Assembly: GCF_964355755.1 (NCBI RefSeq) | Contig: NC_092675.1 | Coordinates: 16,009,312 to 16,073,311 of the forward strand | Source: Antedon mediterranea | Taxonomy: Eukaryota; Echinodermata; Crinoidea; Comatulida; Antedonidae | Reading direction: 5' to 3' | Length of the DNA: 64,000 bases | In this document: piece after piece, positions 1 to 12,550 of the stretch | How positions within the stretch are numbered: the first letter of the stretch is position 1 | Layout: every line of letters starts with the position of its first letter | Notes under the pieces: generated by a model | The model's input: only the letters and a program-made list of their open reading frames with translations | Told to the model about the DNA's origin: nothing | The model's database searches: none | Program-made: the position numbers and the translations under genes

Positions 1-3000
1 GGGCCTAACGAGTCTTTGACAATCGTGTGATAAATTAGTCCTACTGGAAAGGACTATAATGATGGCTAATTTTTAAGTGTATAGATTAGGAAATCAAAGG
101 CGTAATCTTACTACATGTATTTAAGTACTCTTTACGGTGGTATAATTAACTTGCCTGATAACAAGGATGAAATTAGGAACATGAAAAAACCTTAATACTG
201 CACCGGTAATATACATTATTGCATATATTTCATTATGTATTATAATTTACTGTAGGCTTGCTTGCAACATTATGTACGATTAATCCATGTTTTTTGCGTT
301 TAATCTTTTTTTCTTTTATTAATTTGTTTGTCTGAAATTGAATTTTACCAAATAAATAAAATTAAAAAATGTTTAGTAATATTACAAAACGTTCATGTGA
401 ATTGTTACTTCCTTTCTACGACCGTTGCCGTCGATGTCATTTTATTGCTAATATTATACACCATCTTGACATAAGCAATAGGCCGAGATACTTAGCTATG
501 CCATCTCTACTTTCGTTTGTTATTTATACATCTACCGTATTATTCACTCAAGAGCTTTTGTAAAGTTTGTGGACTTAAGTAAAATTAATGGTATCTTTTG
601 TAAACCCTGTCTAGCCAGCAGAGTTCTAAACAGGTCAATTAGGTTAAGACACTTTATATACCAGTTCATTAGTGCTTTAGAAATCTAAATTAGGTAAGTA
701 CTTACTGAAGATGTTTCAGTTTGTTATCAATAAAACGTTACGTTATTACATTATCACCTACTAATTCCCTGATTTGCGGGGCAAATTGGTCTTAGACACC
801 AACAAAACAAGACGTGTTCAAAAGACTATGGAGATAAAAGAATCTTAAGTTGAAAAGATTCTGTAAAAGTGGCTTGTTTAACATGACAAATCAGAGTGAA
901 TGACAGGATAATAGCCCATATTATAAAGCGAGTCGTAGATAATGCCAGCACCATAGAGGTGGTACAAAGATACTAGAATAAAACGTTTAGTATCGTCACC
1001 TGCCATCAAAGAAATCAACAATCAGAAAAGATGAAACTTAAGGTTACTTTCCCTGTCGTAGTACTATACAATTCATTTTTTTCTCCATCGAATAGCGAAG
1101 CAAAATTACTCCCTTTTCTCTCTTTTGTGGGGATTTACCATTGTATTTTTAGTATAAAAATGCATAGTTTTGTAATAAATTTATATTTTATTTTATATTA
1201 ATATCACTTTAGGTACGCTATGATTTTACGGTTATAAATAAATTTCGTGGAAGCAACACTTTCTATAAGAGTTATTTTTACAGAGACTCATCATAAACAT
1301 TGCTATAATTTAGGCCTTACCATGAGTATAAACTCAGCAAACAATCCACATGGTTAAGAACTCGACGCAGAAACGTAACTGTTTCAGATAACAATAGGTG
1401 TTCATAATCTAAAAACGACGGTTTTAATCCGTCTTTTGTGTATATTCGTCTGAGTAGGCAGAAATTAAGTAAAGAGAGTTTTTATACACTTTTAACGCGA
1501 GAATAAATAAAAATAGTAGCCGTTACATGTCATATTTTTATAACGCCATTAGCGTCAATTATAAGTTTCAGCCGTAATTAAACTCTGTAAGTGTATCAAT
1601 AAACATGCCTTAAGTATAAGCCGCAATTATGAGGTCAAAAAATCACATCTTAGTTACGATATCCTGAAAGTTAGAGAGTTATAATAACAAAAAAATCGAA
1701 TAAACTTATCACCATGGTAATAAAGTTCATTTATTTAATTGATAATACAAATATATAAAATAACTATGTGTTCTTATTTAGGACCGTTAATGTGAATCAA
1801 TGTGAATATCTCTTTCCATTAAAACACACAACATTGTTTTTAAAGTAATTTGGGTTGAGAGTATACGGTATTGAAAAAAAGATAAACCTTAACCGCAATT
1901 AACTATTTAATAAAAGAATCAGTTCAACAGCAGAATATTATTTACTATAAATTATAAAAAATAAATAATGAGACAACTTTTAGTTATTATTGATTATTCA
2001 TAATAAATAATATTTTTTTCATTTAATGTATTTTTCTTTAGATCTTCTTTGTTAAGAGTTTATCTTTACACGTAATACACGTGTTATTACCTCTAACAAC
2101 CGAAACAAATAAGTTTGTAACAAAGAGACACAATCATAATTGATAGCCAAATATACATGATTCATTCATTCATTCATTTCATTCAATGATAAATAATAAA
2201 CAATGTCATATATTTAATTTCGATTTGACGGACTGGACTGGTGTTCGACGACGGTGCGCTTTATTGATCGTTATTGTTTAGTGTTTTCAATTTAAGTGCT
2301 ACCGACAAAAAAACACATTTCATATTTCAATTATACACTCAGTTTCAGATGCATCTGCCCGTAATATGGATAATCTTAAATCTTTAGGGTTAACTTTCAA
2401 AGTTTTACAAAACCCAAAAACATGTTCGCTTGGTTAGTAACACTCGGTGTATCACACGTGTGAATTCCAAAACACTGATACTTCAACATAACCAAATCGG
2501 TTGACTGGTGTATTTTTTTGTTGTGTTTTGACGGCATAGTTATTTTCTGATATTTTATAACTGATATGACTGACTAATGGACCGGAACGAAGGAACCATT
2601 TCGGTAAACAACATATTCACAAAGTAAATAATTTGCCCACGCCTTACATGTCATTTAATACTTCTTAAAGGTTGGAAAATACTTAATTTATGGGATTATT
2701 GTTTGCCAAAATGTGTTTGTTTCAAGTGTGAGTAGTTGTTACATTTTATTTGGTAATAAGATCAGTGTCCATCAAAATTAATCAATATGTCAAAAACAAA
2801 CCATTTTAAATATAAACAATTATCAATTCCTTAAATTTAAATTCTTCATGATTAACATTTGATTTTAAATTATAATTTCATTTCTCATTTTAATTACAGT
2901 ATTAAACCTAAATATACACCATCATCATTTTAATTTAAGACATATTTATACAGAATGCCAGGAAATAAAGCTGACAACTGGTTTGCATTCTTGTTTGTTA

Positions 3001-4381
3001 AAACATTTTAGAACAAAAAAAGAAACGTTATACAGTGGAATGACGCTGGGGCACTAATATAGAAAAAGAGAAAATAGAAAAATGTTTTTTTTTTTGTAAT
3101 GAACTTGAAACTTTGAATAGAAGTGAATTGTTGTATTTGTACAGATATATTATATTAAACTGTAATGCGTAGTAGAAGTTTAACTTGTTCATTCTTATAC
3201 TTTTTCTATGAACGTGGAATATAACGAACAATGTTTGAATAATATGAAGACTTTTATTGTAAATTTAAATTATTACAAGTAGGAGTGTTTGTTTTTAATT
3301 ATACATTTTTTTTATGTTATCACCTGAGAAAAAGTGTGAACAATATGGTGCAATGTTGAATCGTTAATCCCGCCCTATAGAAAACTGATTTAAACTGACT
3401 TGCCTTCGAGACACACTAAACACGTCTTTATAAAGTACCTTTTAAAAGAAAAACAATCGAAAGAGCTTTGTATTCATTTACGAACTCTTGTTACACTTTT
3501 TAGTAACCAAGTCAATTAAAACTAATAATCTTTACAACAGGTTTAATAATCTACTTTAAATGGTGAATACAATACAATATATTGTGTATGGTACCGGTAA
3601 ATATTAAATGGTAAATTTGTAATTTACAATGATTTAAATTGACGTACAACAAGTTGATGTTAGTGTTTGGTAGGTGTTTAATTGTTTAGAATATTTTGTA
3701 CAGATATCAGACGTCAGTAGAGTTATTGTTAATAATAATACTATTGAACATTAACATTAAAAACATATTTGTTTATCTAAATCATTTATGTTACTTTCAT
3801 TTTTAAAATGTTTCCAAATCAAATAGAATTGATAATATTACGCACGAGTTTAAATGTTGATAAAGATTTTAGAATTGAACGAGTTTGTATGCGCGCGTAA
3901 TTTTTATGGTAGTTCAAAATTTTTTTCACAATTGTTTGTTTATAAATGTCTTTATAAAGGTAAATAATACTTACGGTCCCATAACATCCCCAAGTATCCA
4001 TATCCTAGAAAATGGAGTTAGCCTTTATATTTTTGTTACATTGTGTTTGATTTTAATCACGATAACATTGATCTGAACCAACACGCGATAAACATCAGGT
4101 TTTCTACAGTTGAATTGAATAACACGTTTGTAATATAACTTCCGCCGTATTACAAATACTAACAAAAGTTCATTCTTTTTATAAGCCATAATAATACGAT
4201 TGCTGTGTATATTGCGGTACAAATTCAATGAAACAAACGGCTTTGAATTTATAAAATGGTAATTAGAAAAATATATAAGTATATAACATAATTGATATAG
4301 AATAATATAATGTATAAGTGTGCACTATTACTCATTTAAATCATTGTAAATTAAACTATTTACCAATGTACAATACATATT
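1..4381. other. Non-coding, AT-rich region; no gene seen
   Basis: I find no exon with a recognisable protein match or convincing splice sites on either strand. The short open frames here have AT-rich, low-complexity translations. The only local structure is a short ATTC tetranucleotide run near 2163-2187. If the DMRT gene at 6224-6623 continues to the left, this stretch is probably its intron, because no DMA-domain exon is visible here. Confidence 0.6.
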
Positions 4382-4946
4382 ATATGATATAATATTTTTT
4401 TTTTTTTATCTTATGTGGGTTCATCCCACTTTTATTTCCATACCACTGTTCTCTTTACATATATTTTTCACTATACACTATACATATCATTATATTTACA
4501 ATGTTTGTTTAATCATCTGTATACATATACTTATTTAAAGAGTTTTATTCATTTGTTTACATATTATCACATTGATTACATAGCTTCCTCTTTTTAAACA
4601 TATTATCTGTAACACATTTTCATTAACAAGCTTATTTTTTTTCTTACATAGTTGTTTTTGATTTTTTTCATCTACCACATTTTCATTTAACAATGCATAT
4701 TCTCTGTTATACTCATTACTTACTAAATGTTTACTGTTAACATAATATTGTTCTCATCCTTTAACATTAATATTCATATTTTTGTTCTTTAATGTTTACA
4801 AAACCAGCAGATCCTTTTTTGCATCTATAACTTCTTAAATTTTCATTTAACTTTTTTACTTTCTTCTCTTATGTGGATTCATTCCACTTTTTTTTTTTTA
4901 CTTATTTTCTTTAAAAAAAAAAAAAAAAAAATATGATATAATATTT
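4382..4946 (+). mobile_element. Retroposed 533-bp sequence with poly(A) tail and 16-bp target duplication
   Basis: A 16-bp direct repeat, ATATGATATAATATTT, occurs at 4382-4397 and again at 4931-4946. The 533 bp between the copies ends in about 19 A residues (4912-4930), the signature of LINE-machinery retroposition of a plus-oriented RNA. The insert starts with a run of ten T, is very poor in G, and holds two similar blocks around the palindromes GTGGGTTCATCCCAC (about 4413-4431) and GTGGATTCATTCCAC (about 4872-4890). No coding frame is convincing. It could be a SINE-like family or a single processed non-coding transcript. The parent sequence is unknown. Confidence 0.7.
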
Positions 4947-6223
4947 AATATAGCATAATACGTGATATTTGTAATGTAATGTAACGGTAGGTATATTTGA
5001 TTAAACACAGATTTAATAATCGAGACATAATAATATATAATGTACGGTACTTATTTATTATATGTTTATGTTATTTGCACGCAGTGTATTTTTAGAATGA
5101 TGTTGGCGTACCGGTACATACGAAAAAATCAGCATAGACCTATAATTCTGTAATTTACGATAAAGTAAAAATGAAAAATCCAATAATCTATTGTAGGGCC
5201 TAAATATTGATTGTTGGCAGTGATGTCCGAAAATTACTAAAGGATCAAAGAAATCCAATTATTGTTGAAATAAATAAAAATATGAAATTCAATCTTTATG
5301 TGCTTAGATTGGAAAGCATCTGAAAAAATATATACCTAAAGTAATAGACATGGAAAGGACTTTATAAAGACTTTGTCTATACGTTTTATGAAGGAAAGTT
5401 ATCTCGTAGCTAATTAAGCTAAGGCCTATTGTTCTTAACGGATTTTCTATGTTTTTTCCCACCCTTTACAATCGATTCCTTATTAGGGAAACAAACCTTC
5501 AATTGCTACGCATATTCACTATCGATTCAATGACTTTTGCACCTTGGGTCATAAATTATCGACTTTAAAACAAAAGTAACTTATAATCGCTATCAACCAA
5601 CAAAGAAATAAACCGATATCAAATATACAAATGTATAAATGAATAAATATTCGTCTTTCATGCATGTTAAACTCATTAATTATGAAATAATTACTAGTTC
5701 GTTAATCATTGTAATTAATACTATTGTGCATATTAAACATGGTTTGGCTTAAATGATGCATGTTTTATTCACGTTTTCGTTTCCCTCACCTAGGGCCTTC
5801 GAACAACGTTATGTTACAAATTATATAGACCTACTTTTTGAAGAAAACATGGTAGGCCTAATAAAAGAAAAATTGATTTATGAGAAGCAAGAAGAAACAA
5901 AAGATATCAAATTCCGAATTTCTTAGGGTAATTGGTACTCGCAATATTGTACATCGATTGTCATCATGTTTAAACTTTCGGAAGAAATCAAAAAATTAAT
6001 CATAAAGTTCTTAATATAACAAGTATAGTGTACTACCTGGTTCATTTGTATTGACTTTTTTTATTTTATTTTACTTTTTTTTATTGAATAAAAGGGCGAT
6101 ACATACAGACTGTTTCATAGTTTATATAGAGCACAGCTAGATAATAGTCAATAGTGACATTCATTTCGTTTATTATGAAATAAGTACTTCAACAAAATTT
6201 TGAAATAAACTGTATATTCTTAC
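4947..6223. other. Intronic or intergenic, no feature seen
   Basis: Immediately downstream (in gene orientation) of the DMRT first coding exon and presumably its intron 1. No exon, RNA gene or repeat was recognised. Confidence 0.5.
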
Positions 6224-6623
6224 CAGGACTGTCAAGTTGTTGATATGGATCTGCTCTCTTATGTGTTTGTACTGCTACACCGTTCATTGCATAAATTGCT
6301 CCGTCCGTTGTCTCATAATAAAGACCTAATTCTTTTGCTTCGTTCTCCTCTTGTGCCTGTTGCCTTCGTAGGGCCACTTGCGCAGCCATCACCCTCTGTC
6401 TTTCTGCAATAAGGGTACATTTCGCACAAACACAGTCCCTCCATCTACAATATCGTTTATGTCCTTTCAAAGCGGAGACAACTCCGTGATTTCGGCATCT
6501 GGCGCATTTTGGTGTCCTGGGGTATGGTTTATCGGCCCGGATAAGTAAAGTCGAAGGGCCTCCAGAATGTGGTAAAGAAATATCTGACGATTGCTTAGCA
6601 TCCATTTGTCCGCCTACACTCAT
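6224..6623 (-). CDS. dmrta: DMRTA-type (Dmrt4/5) transcription factor, first coding exon (partial)
   Basis: This exon encodes the DM DNA-binding domain of a doublesex/mab-3-related transcription factor, a nuclear protein that binds the DNA minor groove. It starts at ATG 6623 and encodes 133 residues plus one base. The DM domain spans residues ~37-85 and has the intertwined zinc pattern CARCRNHG, then HKRYCRW, then [19 protein letters not shown]. The following motif [18 protein letters not shown] is characteristic of the DMRTA (Dmrt4/Dmrt5) subgroup rather than Dmrt1, 2 or 3, whose residues after the domain differ. The exon ends at a good donor (CCTG|GTAAG; GT is the complement of 6222-6223), leaving phase 1. 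The C-terminal DMA domain expected for this class is not in the window, so the gene continues past the left edge. In other animals Dmrt4/5 acts in neural, placodal or gonadal patterning; nothing here shows which applies. Confidence 0.93.
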
Positions 6624-6910
6624 TCTTCTTGTCGATCAGACTTCAACTCAACAACTAAATGCCGATTATTATTGAAATTCAATTTATTCTCCAGTTAAAC
6701 CGCTTATGAAAAATTGACCCGGAGGTGCCAAGCTCGTACTAATGTCACAACTTCTTAGCACGAATATCTTGTATCGTTCAGGCTCGTGGCTGTGTCTGTA
6801 TTGCTACATACAACAAAGTGTGGCCCGCCCTCTTGGCTCTTTATCGCTCGTTACAATATTTCGTCAAATGTGACAGTCACCTCGACGGGTTGTCCATTAC
6901 TTGACGAGTT

Positions 6911-6960
6911 TCTGATTGGCTGTTGTCAACTTAAGATATCAAACTTAACCGTGACGTCAC
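6911..6960. promoter_or_regulatory. CCAAT box and consensus CRE upstream of the DMRT exon
   Basis: The inverted ATTGG at 6915-6919 reads as CCAAT in the DMRT orientation. A perfect palindromic cAMP-response element, GTGACGTCAC, lies at 6951-6960. Both sit about 290-340 bp upstream of the DMRT start codon, a plausible proximal-promoter position. The transcription start is not known, so the assignment is inference. Confidence 0.4.
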
Positions 6961-7182
6961 AAATACGGTATACTGACTTTTCAATAAGGTCACCACAAAC
7001 CATTGTAAGGTTTGGTAGTTACCCAATGTTTTGTCAAAATCGAGATCTGAACAAATATAACGGAAATAAAACATCATCAATGATAATAAAAGAGTACGAA
7101 CAATTTAACTATAGAATACTGTCAATACAGACCTACTTTCTAAAGTGTATTTTCACAGATCTGATATATTTTCTTAACTGAA

Positions 7183-7445
7183 TTAACTGAGGAGAGTGTG
7201 CTAGACTCAATTAGAAAACAAATTACTGCCTTGAATACCAAAATAGAACATAAGTTCTCTAAAATGAGTGCTAGTTTCTATGAAGTAAATACTAAGGTAG
7301 ATGAATTAAAAGCAAACATAAGTGAAATAGATGAAAACGTAAAGATAGCTGACGAAAAATGTATGTAATAAGTACTTCCATAGAACAGATTGAAGGTAGA
7401 CTAACAGAGCTAGAGAAAGAAAATCCAGAGTTAAAAAAGAAAAAA
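7183..7445 (+). pseudogene. Relic of a LINE ORF1-like coiled-coil protein
   Basis: The plus frame from about 7189 reads as a heptad-rich chain (for example SIRKQITALNTKIEHKF, then VDELKANISEIDENVKIA) before a stop near 7368. The chain continues in another frame (STSIEQIEGRLTELEKENPELKK) to about 7445, so at least one frameshift has occurred. Such charged coiled coils are typical of LINE ORF1 proteins, although the RNA-binding domain is not present. A TA microsatellite follows at 7471-7482. The LINE assignment is inference; a decayed host coiled-coil exon is the alternative. Confidence 0.45.
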
Positions 7446-10400
7446 AATCATTCTTTCTGCATCTAATATATATATATATATACTTCGGGGGCCTACCGGT
7501 ATGTGCTGTACAAATAATGCCCTAGACCAGGAGTCTAGGGAAGAAGAAGAATGAAGAAGAAGAAGAATAAATTAAATACACTAATAAAATGTAAATAAAT
7601 AAAACCAAACGATGTGTTTAACCTCATCCCATGCAGATCTATTTCAAATATTTTGTTGTTGATGTCTTGTAGTATTATAATTACTAAAATGTATAAGACA
7701 ACATGAGAAAATGAAATATTCGTTAATATCTATTCATTCGGTCATGTTATTATTCTTTATATCTCAGCTCTAAAGAAAACTTAAAATACAGTGTTAGCCC
7801 TATTTATTCTTGAAATACGGTATATCGCATAGAACGGATTCGAATAAATGCAGGTTTGGCCTAACAACATATAGGAAGAATCAGATAATTTAAATTTTTA
7901 TTTAAATTTTAAAAATACAGTTTTGTATAGGATGTAACACATACTGAAAAGTAGCTTTAGGCTAGCTCGTGTTGTACATTAGCCACAGACAGGATCCGTG
8001 ATCCTTGTGCTAGGCTGGCGAACTTATCCCCGCGTGACCTGTCCTCAGGCAACAAGCAGAAGCCTCATAAGTGTACGATAAAAATGTAATTTATCTTTTT
8101 CGTTATCAAATTTTATAACAATCAGTCAATTAATAAAATAAAGTAAAAGTCGGTGAAATATGAATATATTCAATTACCAGTTCTTTTTTAAAATCAATAT
8201 TGTAAAATTACTTATATTTTAATAATATAGGCCTAGGCCTAAATATAAAAATGGTATTTGATTATTTAATATATCTATTTTTCTGTAACTGTATTGGTTT
8301 TCTTAAACAAAGATAAATATTGCTGATATTTGACTGATTGGCTTTTATTTTATAAGTGAAATGTTCATGTTCTTGTTCTTACAGAAAACATAAACTGTAT
8401 CGTTAACCTTACTTTTTGTTTTAAGGATCCCCTCTGGCAATATCCACGGAATAGCTGGTAACTCTCGACCCAAGGATAACGTGTAACAATTAGCCGATGA
8501 TAATTAGGCCAATTAACGGCTTAGAAACCTGCAAATACACCACACCAACCTATCGTGAATAAACAAAAATAAAAACCACGTCGGGATAGCGCTACGAATG
8601 CATCTAATTATAAGTATTAAAATACACAACACACACTTCTCTTTCAAAAGTAGCCCTAATAAAGAAGGTCTACTATATGCACACTTTAGATTTTGACGTG
8701 TGTCTATTTTTAAATACACTGCTTTCCTTCAGTCCTGTACAATAGATAAATTAAAATGGTTTCTTGTAAATAACAAAAACTTTGAATAAAGATAGTAAAT
8801 AATATTAGTTGATTGATTTGCGAAGATAATAAGCGACAGTCAATCTCAGTTGACTAACCATTGTTAGGAGCAAAATCATTGTGGCTATAGCTACAAGAGT
8901 AACAGGGCCAAAGGCAACTTTCGGCCAGGAACAAATCTTCAATCCGTGTGTCCGTATTTTGTGGGTTATCTTGGGGTTAGGGCCTAAATAATCCCAAAGT
9001 TGAACATCTGCGGGTAAATCAGATCTGATAAGATGAAACTGAGAAACTAACGATTATGCTTTACAATAAGTCGATTACAATCAATTAGCCTACACTGGAG
9101 AAAACAAAGTTACTATCAAATACATTACACAATAGAACATTCGATGCACTTTAGTCGGATTGTACAGACAATGTTATTTTTGTCCTACAGTTTTATTGCT
9201 CGCCACGAACAATACACAGCCACCTGTAAATATTTGTATTATAAAAATATGTTAATAAAGTATGACATTAATTCTTATGTTGATTATGATTTTATATCCT
9301 TAATTTAGTGATCGTTGTTTTTCTTAATTTGATTCTTATAAATTGTAATCTGCGTCTTTGTGCCTAAATTTTGCATGTTTACTTCTTGATTCTACAGTAA
9401 ATGTTTATAAATGAATGCTTCAACTCTTTTCTCTCTAGGGGTAAATAAATTATTGTTTGAATATTAAAATAAAAATAAAATATGTAGGCCTTACATACTT
9501 AAAATCTTCCATTGAGGTTTGCAACAAAATTTAAAAACACTAATTGTTTATGCCAAAGCGAACTTGTGTTTCTAATTCCTCGAACATCGCAAAATGTAAT
9601 CAAAACGAACACTTTATTTAATGTTTCTATTTTACGCAACCATTTTTTAAAGTCCCTTGTGGAACTTTATTGTTTGCAAAAATATTCAACTAATGTGGTA
9701 TTTATATACGTTAGTGAAGTGTTTATTGATAAAAAGTCGCTTATGTTTCCAATATATTATCACTACGTGTTTGTATTCTTGTAACTACTGCATTGGAAAC
9801 TAATATGGTGGTAAACACTTATCACAAATGTGTTGTTACCTTCACGAAATAACAGTATCGGGAAACCTTATTGAAAATACTTTTGTTCACATAATAAAGA
9901 TATATAGTATCTATCAGTGAACCACCGTAGCAGAAAATCAGTGTGATCCAAGAAAACGAGGCGTGAAATGTGAGTTTTGATCTTGAATTCTTTTTCGGAT
10001 AAAAGAATAGTTATATGAAGCAATGGGCGGCGGCGGTTTTTAAATGCAATCATGCGCGCGAATTCATTCTTGCGTACCGTCCCGAGTCCAGCTGGCGTTA
10101 CAAGCAGTAGTTAACTTTTAGATTTCTTGAGATTAATTGATTTTCAACACCTCCAGAGACTCATCTCCGTTGAAATGAAAATAAAAATAAACAAACATTT
10201 AAACAAACATAATCCTGCCATCACACAGTTGATGTTGTTGATCACTTGGTAATTTACGTTTGCCGATGTTAAAACAGTAATACATATAAAGTACAAGTTC
10301 ATAGTAAACAAGCATACTGTAATTCTATTAAACATATTGAAAACTAAACAATTATAGGCCTAGCAAGTATAGTACTATAAATACTATAGATTTTTGCCAA

Positions 10401-10811
10401 GTAATATTAACTACGGTACTAATTGTCCAGGCATTTTGTTTCAAAATGTCTATAAAAATGTAATTAAATCAAAAGTCTACTAAACAAAAAACTTTAGTAT
10501 GTAATTTTATTTCCTTATTTTTTTTATTCATTTTTTTAAGACAGACAATTTGTTCACAGAAAATGGTGTGGTGGCAGAATACAATACTTAAATTCCATTT
10601 ACAAACAATTAGTCATGAAGATATCTGTGAGTAAATCATCAGGATATAAATAAGGATACAACTTATTATGTGTTATAGAATTAATCTCAGCAGCTGTTAA
10701 CCCAACAGCTTCCTATAGTATACCTCACTTTCCAGGTGAAGAAACTGAAGTTCTCACACCTAACGTGTTTACAACATATAAATCAACACAAATAGTCCAT
10801 AAACAATTAGG

Positions 10812-11009
10812 TACCTGCGATTAATAATAATTAATTTCACCCCTAGAGAGGGCGCTACAAATTTAGACAGAAACGGTCATTGGCAACCTGACTGGGATCA
10901 TTGTATTAAAACTTTAGCAGCCAATGCCCTTGCCTGGTCACCTCCGCCTGTCAGGGGAATAGATACTTCCTTATCTGAAATTGTTTCTGAATTTTCTAAT
11001 CGTTTTTAA
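10812..11009 (+). other. Coding-like patch ending in a stop, unassigned
   Basis: The plus frame ending at TAA 11007-11009 is open back to about 10803. Its last ~48 residues have a protein-like composition (HWQPDWDHCIKTLAANALAW, then SPPPVRG, then SLSEIVSEFSNRF), unlike the AT-rich chance frames around it. I do not recognise the protein. It could be a terminal exon or a piece of a retroelement. No partner exon was found. Confidence 0.25.
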
Positions 11010-12470
11010 TGGCAATGCGACAAAATTTAAATGTTTTCTTGTATGGAAGGTTGAAGGTGTCACTGTTAATTGCTCAATAGGTGAAATATATTCGGAATGG
11101 CGACCGTAAATCAGGAACATTAAGAGCGACAAAATGATTACTCCCAGACACAGTATCCATAACGGGCTCCAAGATTTATCTGGATACTCAATACTAAATG
11201 TATCATTTCCCTGATAGACATATATATCATATCAATAATTTTCATTGCCGAATAACTGGACGGACACTCACTGTTTCGCTTCCCAATTTCAGAAATTGCC
11301 ATCTCTAGCTAACCATAATAATACCAAGGCAATGTGGTTTGATTGACTTGCTAATACAGGACTAGCAATAGCAATTAAACAGCCTGATCTAATTTGAGGC
11401 CTTATAATCTTATCAATTGACAGATCTTGGTACATTTATAATATTTCATTAAAATCTATTTTAAATTTCGGTAAAACTCGGTACCGGTAAAAATTTACCA
11501 GATAAGCGGATGCATGTCATATTTAGGTTAATTCACATCACAATAATTAATATACCGTTTTACAATAACTTTATAGTGACACACAGACGGAGCAGTTATG
11601 TGGGTGTCTTGTCATTACTCAAAGTCAATTTATGTCATATATCTTTTTAAAATAAATTCTATATTTAGACATCATTGACCACTTTTTGAACGAGACATTT
11701 TGTTAACGTTTAATTTAAAACTGTGATCAGAAGACGCGCCTTCCTTGTGACTTTTTATTATCTGTAGTGTAAAATCCCCGCCTCTTCTCGCGTTCGGTAA
11801 AAGGTGAAAATTATAGATTCTTTCCACGCTCCAAAAACAAATATATTAAGTAAGTATGTAGAAATTTGTAATTTGCTACACCTGTCTGGTTTGCTACACT
11901 GCGGGAGCCCTTTTATTCTTTTACATCCTTGACATAGCTTTCAGCCCCAGAAGTTCCATACGAATTTGAATCATATCTAGAAATGAAATCACCAATATTA
12001 AAAACACAAAGAAATGTTTAAGTCAATTACAATACATAGTTCTCTTTGATCTTCCCGATACTATTGTAATAAAACAATTGTATTTTAAGCAAGAGGAGGT
12101 TGATATCAACATTTCTCTTTGTTACAATCAACGAAATCGACGACCGGTCTACAGAAATCAACACCTTTTTCGATAGTGTTAAATTAGATTTCATAAGCGA
12201 CAATTTCTACTAATGAGTATAATTTCACAAAGAGATTAGTGTATTGGATTAAATAAGTTTATTTAAGATTTCGTTGATAACAAATTAATCAAAATAAGTT
12301 TGGATTAGGCTTTTCAGACATCTGCGCTCTTTTATTAAATTACAACATACAAATATAAAATAATTAAATAGCCATAATTTATCAATACTCAAGTAAATTT
12401 AAATAGGTAGATATTTTTTATATTACGGCATGTTCTGATTATTTATTACGCTAAAAAACCATCCAAGTCA

Positions 12471-12550
12471 TCAATAGGAACCGTACTGAGGTACGTTAAT
12501 GTGGATGACGTCATCAATAGGAACCGTACTGAGGTTAATGTGGATGATGA
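12471..12550. repeat. Two-copy direct repeat of ~40 bp
   Basis: The block beginning CATCAATAGGAACCGTACTG and ending in AATGTGGATGA occurs twice in tandem, with a 4-bp length difference between the copies. Confidence 0.7.

Noticed and set aside
6786-7181. 131-codon plus frame upstream of the DMRT exon
   Set aside because: It overlaps the probable DMRT promoter, has no motif or splice partner, and ends in a low-complexity tail.
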